NCBI GenBank assembly: GCA_017548565.1
Contig: JAFYZU010000050.1
Span: forward strand, 62,001-126,000
Direction of reading: 5' to 3'
Length of the DNA: 64,000 nucleotides
Source of the DNA: Treponema sp.
GTDB taxonomy: Bacteria; Spirochaetota; Spirochaetia; Treponematales; Treponemataceae
In this document: one piece after another, positions 59,629 through 64,000 of the stretch
Layout: every line of letters starts with the position of its first letter
How positions within the stretch are numbered: position 1 is the stretch's first letter
The notes under the pieces: generated by a model
The model's input: the letters and a program-made list of their open reading frames with translations, nothing else
What the model was told of the DNA's origin: nothing
Database searches by the model: none
Position numbers and translations under genes: made by a program

Positions 59629-59799
59629 TTATTCTTCTGTTATAGCTTCTGTCGGACAAGAAGCAGCGCATGAACCGCAGCTGATACATTTGTCAGCTTC
59701 GATTACTCTTTTGTCGCCCTGTTCAACAATAGCTCCAACTGGACAGTCACCTTCACAAGCACCGCAGTTAACACAAGCATCTGTAATTTTAAATGCCAT
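59629..59799 (-). CDS. 2[4Fe-4S] ferredoxin
   Basis: This 56-aa protein has two complete CxxCxxCxxxCP clusters: CVNCGACEGDCPVGAI (residues 9-24) and CISCGSCAASCPTEAI (38-53). It starts MAFKITDACVN and ends AITEE, typical of clostridial-type low-potential ferredoxins that carry electrons for pyruvate:ferredoxin oxidoreductase and hydrogenases. Shine-Dalgarno GGGAG precedes the ATG, a promoter lies further upstream and a strong terminator follows, so it is transcribed alone. Small size and codon usage fit a highly expressed gene. Confidence 0.95.
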   Translation of the reverse strand: MAFKITDACVNCGACEGDCPVGAIVEQGDKRVIEADKCISCGSCAASCPTEAITEE

Positions 59800-59837
59800 T
59801 CGTTTACTCCCATAAAAATAAAATTTTTATCATTATG

Positions 59838-59866
59838 ATAATACAACATAAAGTTATATTATGCAA
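59838..59866 (-). promoter_or_regulatory. Promoter of the ferredoxin gene
   Basis: On the minus strand TTGCAT (59866-59861), a 17-base spacer and TATTAT (59843-59838) give a leader of about 32 bases with Shine-Dalgarno GGGAG. Confidence 0.6.
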
Positions 59867-59897
59867 ATACTTATTATCAAAAATAGTAACATATTAT

Positions 59898-59926
59898 TTG
59901 CATTATTTTTATTCCTTTTGTATAAT
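59898..59926 (+). promoter_or_regulatory. Promoter of deoC, positioned for a leaderless mRNA
   Basis: TTGCAT (59898-59903), a 17-base spacer and TATAAT (59921-59926) are followed by seven bases and the ATG at 59934. No Shine-Dalgarno. It is divergent from the ferredoxin promoter. Confidence 0.65.
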
Positions 59927-59933
59927 TCTTTTC

Positions 59934-60683
59934 ATGAATAAAGAACAGATAGCGTCATATATTGATCATACGGCCTTAAATCCATGTGCAGGCGTAAATG
60001 AAATTGAATTATTGTGTCAGGAAGCAGTTTCAAATAAATTTGCTTCTGTATGTGTAAATTCATATTATGTACCTTTTGCGGCTACGGCACTAAAGGATTC
60101 TAAGGTAAAGGTCTGCACTGTCATAGGATTTCCTCTTGGAGCGGCTTCTACAAAGGCCAAGGTTTCGGAAACAAAGGATGCTGTTTTGAATGGTGCCGAT
60201 GAAGTTGATATGGTAATAAACATTGGTGCGGTAAAGGATGGACGCTATACTGTTGTCGGAAGTGATATAGCCGCTGTCGTTAAAGAAGCACGAAAATGCG
60301 GTGAAAAGCTCCACAAAAAGATTATAGTCAAAGTAATACTTGAAACATGCTTTCTTGAAGATTCAGAAATAGTAAACTGCTGTCTGTGTGCAAAAAAAGC
60401 GGGGGCAGATTTTGTTAAAACTTCGACCGGTTTTGCATCTCCTAAAGACAGGGACGGTACACTTCTTCCTAACGGTGCTTCTGAACATCATGTTAAGCTT
60501 ATGCGCGATACAGTAGGTGAGGATATGGGAGTTAAAGCTTCCGGTGGAATCCGTACAGTTTCAATGGCTGTGTCGATGCTTGAGGCAGGAGCAGACAGAA
60601 TAGGAACATCAAGCGGTGTTAAAATAATACAGACGTGGGATGAAAACACCGAAATTAAAAATCTCAGAAACCCACGCCTGTAA
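59934..60683 (+). CDS. deoC: Deoxyribose-phosphate aldolase
   Basis: This 249-aa enzyme splits 2-deoxyribose 5-phosphate into acetaldehyde and glyceraldehyde 3-phosphate. Motifs are YIDHTALNP, KVCTVIGFPLGAAST, DEVDMVINIGAVKDG, KVILETCFL (Schiff-base Lys region), VKTSTGFASPKD and VKASGGIRTV with the second Lys. The ATG at 59934 is chosen since the promoter TATAAT ends seven bases upstream; the open frame to 59793 would pass through both promoters. No other deo genes adjoin. Confidence 0.94.
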   Translation: MNKEQIASYIDHTALNPCAGVNEIELLCQEAVSNKFASVCVNSYYVPFAATALKDSKVKVCTVIGFPLGAASTKAKVSETKDAVLNGADEVDMVINIGAVKDGRYTVVGSDIAAVVKEARKCGEKLHKKIIVKVILETCFLEDSEIVNCCLCAKKAGADFVKTSTGFASPKDRDGTLLPNGASEHHVKLMRDTVGEDMGVKASGGIRTVSMAVSMLEAGADRIGTSSGVKIIQTWDENTEIKNLRNPRL

Positions 60684-60707
60684 TCTGCGTCCGATATTTC
60701 TTATAAA

Positions 60708-63422
60708 CTACAGGGAAGCCTTTTTAATATCTTTTACAGTGTAGTTATATTCCTTATCGTTTACTTTAAAACTCATTTCTTCATTTAAAGTTCTTTCGAG
60801 AATTGCATTACCGAACGGTGACATATAAGAAATGATATTCTTTTCAGGATCTGATTCCCATGGTCCGAGGATTGTATAACTTTCATCCTTATTTGTCTGA
60901 TTATTATGCAGCGTAACTTCCGTTCCGAAAGAAATTGTCGATGTAGAAACTGTTGTCGGATCGAAAACTGTTGCACGGTTCAATTCTTCCTGGAGTTTTG
61001 CAAGAGAAAGGTTGAGCATGTGCTGCTGTTCCTTTGCTGCCTTGTATTCTGCGTTTTCTTTTAAGTCGCCCTTTGCACGGGCATCTGCAACATCCTTTGC
61101 ATTTGCCGGAAGCTCTACGTTCTGGATTCTGTAAAGTTCTGCTTTCTTTTCTTCAAGCTTAGCCGCAGTTACAAGCATGCCGCCTGTAGATTTAGAAGAT
61201 TTTTCACTTGAAGAAGGGAACTTGAAGTCAGGATATTTTTCAGAAATCTTATGGCGTGTTTTTTCCTTGTACGAAGGATCAATGTCAACAATATCGTCAA
61301 TCATTGTATAGAACTTTTTAACGGTTCCTTCATCCTGATTGAAAATATAATCATAAAGATTTTCTTTGTCGAATAAAAGTTCTGTTGCTTTTTTGTTCAG
61401 TTTCTTGTTTTCCGTTGAATCAACATGAGCATTGATTTTCTTGAATGTAAGATCAATGGTGTTTATAAGAGTGATAAGCTGTTTTTCTACAGGGATGCCT
61501 GCATTGATAAACCATTCCTGAGCCTTACAGTTTTCGAAGAAGAACAATACTGTTTCTTTATAATCCTTGTAATAAGTAAAGCTTGTTCGTACGAATTTCT
61601 GAACATCTTCCGTAAAGCCGTTTTCGAGAAGTGTATTGATGATTGAAATGTCAAGGATATTAGGGAACAGTCTGATGTATTGTTCCTGCCAGTCAGGAAG
61701 CATCTTTATGCATTCAAGAAAATCCTTCTTAAGCGATGTATTTTTTGTGTCCTTCAATGCATCATAAGTTTTTCTAGGATCCTCGAGTCTGTTATAAAGC
61801 TCTGCAAATGTTTCTTTTACAGGATATGCAATCTGTTTTTCAATTGCCGAAAGCTTTCTTACTATGAGATAAGATGCAATGACATATTCATCAACATGCT
61901 GGATATTCTTGAGACGGTTTGTAAAATAGCTGTACATTTTATCGTTGAAATCTTCACTTGTAAGATCTGCTCCGTCATCATCAGCTTCCTTTACATATTT
62001 CATGAGGATGTCAACGCGAGGGAAGAATTCCTTCTGTGCTTCGAATTCGTTGAAGTGCTTTTCTTCAGAAGATAATTCATTTTCGTGAACTGTATAGCAG
62101 TTGATGTTGTTTGAATCGACGCTGAACATATTGTTGCCGTCGAGGATTTTCTTTGCGTTTGTGCTCCATGATGTCCATTCACCAGGGGTAAGAATCTGAT
62201 CTACAAGCTCTGCTTTAATGCGTTTAAGGTCGCAGTGATTGTCATAGCTCTGGATGATGATTTTAAGATATTTTTCAGGATTCTTCTTTACATCATTTTT
62301 AAGGGCATTAAGATCTGTACATCTTGCCTTGATTACCCAGATATGGTCGTTTGCAAGAGGTTTAAGTGCGGTAACTGCCATCTTAAGTGCAATTTCATGA
62401 ATACCTTTTTTCTTTCCGAAGTTGATTGTAAGAATATCGTGCTCAAGCTTTCTGATGATACCAACGCCCCATTTCTGGTGGAATACAAAGGTTCCTTTAT
62501 CAAATGCGATGTGTTTTTCAAAGTCATTTATAGCTTCAAATACGTTTCTGTAATTCTGTGTAAGGTTTGAAGACTTGATGTAATCTTCGAGGTGGCTGTG
62601 ATTTGAATATTTGTTTCTGTAGCAGTCTGTAAGCTCTTTTCTGGCCCATGTATCTTTAGGTTCTATTTCAAGATTTCGTTTTAAGATTGAAATTGCCATA
62701 TCCCAGCGGCCGTTTGCCTTGTTCCAGTCATAAAGCTCCTGCATGAGTGTAGTTGTCTTTAATTCACCGAACTGTTTTGCAATTTTCTGGCATGTAAGCT
62801 TGAAGAAATCATTCTTTTCCGGATTAATCTGAACAAGCTTTGTCCATATTTCCTTTACACCGTTGTAATTTCCAAGCTTATTATATCTTAAAATGGCTTT
62901 TTTATAGTATTTATAGGCATTGTTCGTATCACCGGTAGATTCAAGGTGTTCTGCAAGTGCCTTTGCAAGATCTGCTTCTGTTTTATCCTGATTTACAATC
63001 TGTTCATATAACTCCCACACTTTTTCGTTATTGTCCTGGATATAAGTGTCTGCAAGTGTTCTCAGTGCAAAAAGATTGTCAGGATTATCTTCAAGGATGA
63101 ATTCACAAAGATATGAAATGATTGCTTCCTTGTGGTTTTTCTGGAAAATATCTACAAGAGTTTCTAATGAGGAATTGTCAATGGAGTTTGTCTGCAGTGA
63201 AATGATTCCATGGAAAAATAAAGCAATGATACTGTCTTTTGTATGTGAAAGATGTTCTTCACAGATAGAATAGATATCATTTACGCAGTTCTGAGCCTTT
63301 GCGTTCTGATAAAGCTCTGCAAGTTCCTTTAAGTCGTTCTGTGTGTAGCCGCTGATTGTTGCACGAGTCCAGGTTTCTTCCTTGAGCATATCCTGTACTG
63401 ATTGAATTAAATTTTCTGCCAT
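60708..63422 (-). CDS. greA: Giant GreA: transcript-cleavage factor with long TPR-like N-terminal region
   Basis: This 904-aa protein ends in a complete GreA (about 750-904). A coiled coil carries the acidic tip GDLKENAEYKAAKEQQ (Asp and Glu that reach the polymerase active site, about 784-800) and the C-terminal domain has SFGTEVTLHN and GNAILERTLNEE. The remaining 750 residues are mostly TPR-like helical repeats (about 15-290), then a beta-rich module with FVFHQKWGVGIIRKLEHD (about 309-326), reminiscent of CarD-type polymerase-binding folds. GreA proteins of this size are known in spirochaetes and chlamydiae. AGGAG precedes the ATG. The TPR gene upstream is 13 bases away. Confidence 0.92.
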   Translation of the reverse strand: MAENLIQSVQDMLKEETWTRATISGYTQNDLKELAELYQNAKAQNCVNDIYSICEEHLSHTKDSIIALFFHGIISLQTNSIDNSSLETLVDIFQKNHKEAIISYLCEFILEDNPDNLFALRTLADTYIQDNNEKVWELYEQIVNQDKTEADLAKALAEHLESTGDTNNAYKYYKKAILRYNKLGNYNGVKEIWTKLVQINPEKNDFFKLTCQKIAKQFGELKTTTLMQELYDWNKANGRWDMAISILKRNLEIEPKDTWARKELTDCYRNKYSNHSHLEDYIKSSNLTQNYRNVFEAINDFEKHIAFDKGTFVFHQKWGVGIIRKLEHDILTINFGKKKGIHEIALKMAVTALKPLANDHIWVIKARCTDLNALKNDVKKNPEKYLKIIIQSYDNHCDLKRIKAELVDQILTPGEWTSWSTNAKKILDGNNMFSVDSNNINCYTVHENELSSEEKHFNEFEAQKEFFPRVDILMKYVKEADDDGADLTSEDFNDKMYSYFTNRLKNIQHVDEYVIASYLIVRKLSAIEKQIAYPVKETFAELYNRLEDPRKTYDALKDTKNTSLKKDFLECIKMLPDWQEQYIRLFPNILDISIINTLLENGFTEDVQKFVRTSFTYYKDYKETVLFFFENCKAQEWFINAGIPVEKQLITLINTIDLTFKKINAHVDSTENKKLNKKATELLFDKENLYDYIFNQDEGTVKKFYTMIDDIVDIDPSYKEKTRHKISEKYPDFKFPSSSEKSSKSTGGMLVTAAKLEEKKAELYRIQNVELPANAKDVADARAKGDLKENAEYKAAKEQQHMLNLSLAKLQEELNRATVFDPTTVSTSTISFGTEVTLHNNQTNKDESYTILGPWESDPEKNIISYMSPFGNAILERTLNEEMSFKVNDKEYNYTVKDIKKASL

Positions 63423-63435
63423 CTTAAAACTCCTG

Positions 63436-64000
63436 TTATTTTATATACAAATCGTAAATCGACGAATCTAATATTTTTATCCTAAGTAATATTTCATTGA
63501 TTTTCTGTATGCTTTCATGCTTGAGCATATAGTGGTCAATGAGCCAGAAATAACTGTTCAGCAGCTTAGGAACAAGAATATCTGTCTTGCACGAAGGATC
63601 CTTGTATTCGTTTTCCATCGCGTAGATGTTCTGTCGTAACCTGACAAACTCCTGTGAAGTTAATTCACGTTTTATATTGAAAATGCCCAGTAAAACTCCG
63701 TATACAGGTATCCACTGGAGCAAACTTTTTCCTGTGTAGCCTTTTTCCTTTACATTATCAATCAGACAGTTTATTAACTCTGAATCAAGATAATAAAGGT
63801 CAATGTCTTCCGGTGAAGTAAAAAATGCTTCCCTGAAAAGCACCTTGCTGTATTTGTCTTCTCCGCACAGTGCATAACAGTCGGCAAGCTCTGCCAGAAC
63901 CGAAGCCATGTGAGGATAAACCTGATTGGCTTCTGACAGACAGCTTCTTGCATTGTCAAAATTACCAAGTTTTTTGTAACAGATGCCCGCATTGCGAAGG
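63436..64000 (-). CDS. TPR-repeat protein (5' end outside the window)
   Basis: The frame is open to the last base of the window, so the ATG at 63909 is internal. The upstream codons read as a TPR unit (AGICYKKLGNFDNARSCLSE) continued by VLAELADCYALCGEDKYSKVLF and FFTSPEDIDLYYLDSELI. The visible C-terminal part of about 120 residues is helical without clear repeats. It is followed by the giant greA after 13 bases, whose own N-terminal region is TPR-like, so the two proteins may work together. Function unknown. Confidence 0.7.
   Translation of the reverse strand, partial: LRNAGICYKKLGNFDNARSCLSEANQVYPHMASVLAELADCYALCGEDKYSKVLFREAFFTSPEDIDLYYLDSELINCLIDNVKEKGYTGKSLLQWIPVYGVLLGIFNIKRELTSQEFVRLRQNIYAMENEYKDPSCKTDILVPKLLNSYFWLIDHYMLKHESIQKINEILLRIKILDSSIYDLYIK

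Noticed and set aside
59793-59933. N-terminal extension of deoC to 59793
   Set aside because: The extra 47 residues are AT-rich and non-homologous, and the frame would cross both divergent promoters; DeoC homology starts at MNKEQIASYIDHT.
1-64000. Genomic island or prophage
   Set aside because: No integrase, transposase, phage gene or abrupt base-composition change was seen; gene content is core-like throughout.

Overview
The window looks like a chromosomal segment of a Treponema-type spirochaete, probably a gut, rumen or oral species. The evidence is low GC, the very large GreA fusion protein, SUMF1-type lipoproteins, the gene string rplU-rpmA-obg-nadD-yqeK-LCP-rsfS, an AroD-AroE fusion, and several long proteins of a kind I know only from treponemes. 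There are no phage genes, insertion sequences, CRISPR arrays or integrases. No stretch of more than 300 bases lacks a gene. The species is not determined.

Layout. 1-7 kb: end of a DUF554 membrane protein, a TrpR-like repressor coupled to a cytoplasmic GH95 fucosidase, a SUMF1-type lipoprotein, an orphan spirochaetal protein and PgeF. 7-10.7 kb (minus strand): hflK, hflC and a membrane-anchored pseudokinase-like protein. 10.8-18.7 kb: a DUF4230 protein with leuB, a uracil permease, an HD-GYP protein with a CBM2-like periplasmic domain, and a chemoreceptor paired with a DUF2974 hydrolase. 18.7-27.6 kb: a long plus-strand operon with a HisA-HisI-HisE fusion, hisD, def, fmt, a PASTA protein, aroDE, rpiA and an RluA-type pseudouridine synthase. 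27.6-33 kb: two minus-strand proteins (one orphan, one DUF2804-like), then aspartate kinase and dapB. 33-37.8 kb: rplU-rpmA-obg-nadD-yqeK-LCP-rsfS. 37.8-42 kb (minus strand): an extremely acidic protein, a DUF4153 membrane protein, tRNA-Pro and tRNA-Asp, and overlapping GntR and AraC regulators. 42-54 kb: sbcD-sbcC, an M16C peptidase, two proteins of unknown role, clpB and rlmJ. 54-64 kb: PBP1A with a membrane-tailed ParB-like domain protein, a candidate small RNA with a C-rich loop (G-quadruplex motif on the other strand), a PEGA protein, an M23/LysM peptidase, a ferredoxin, deoC, giant GreA, and a TPR protein running off the end.

How the genes work together. Most of the window is housekeeping: amino-acid biosynthesis (his, leu, aro, lys/dap), formyl-methionine handling (fmt, def), ribosome assembly (rplU, rpmA, obg, rsfS, rlmJ, RluA), DNA repair (sbcCD), proteostasis (clpB, hflKC, M16C) and envelope building (PBP1A, LCP, M23, PASTA). 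Environmental sensing is represented by the MCP and the HD-GYP protein.

Most notable signals: (1) the C-rich-loop small-RNA candidate and opposing G4 at about 57.06-57.15 kb; (2) at least five genes whose sigma70-type promoter places the expected start site at or within a few bases of the ATG, with no Shine-Dalgarno, suggesting leaderless mRNAs; (3) a CBM2-like sensor on an HD-GYP protein; (4) a minimal ParB CTP-binding domain with an amphipathic tail downstream of PBP1A; (5) a pseudokinase-like protein translationally coupled to HflC; and (6) a family of GTCATT...AATC palindromes. All functional statements are by recognition of motifs; no database search was run.
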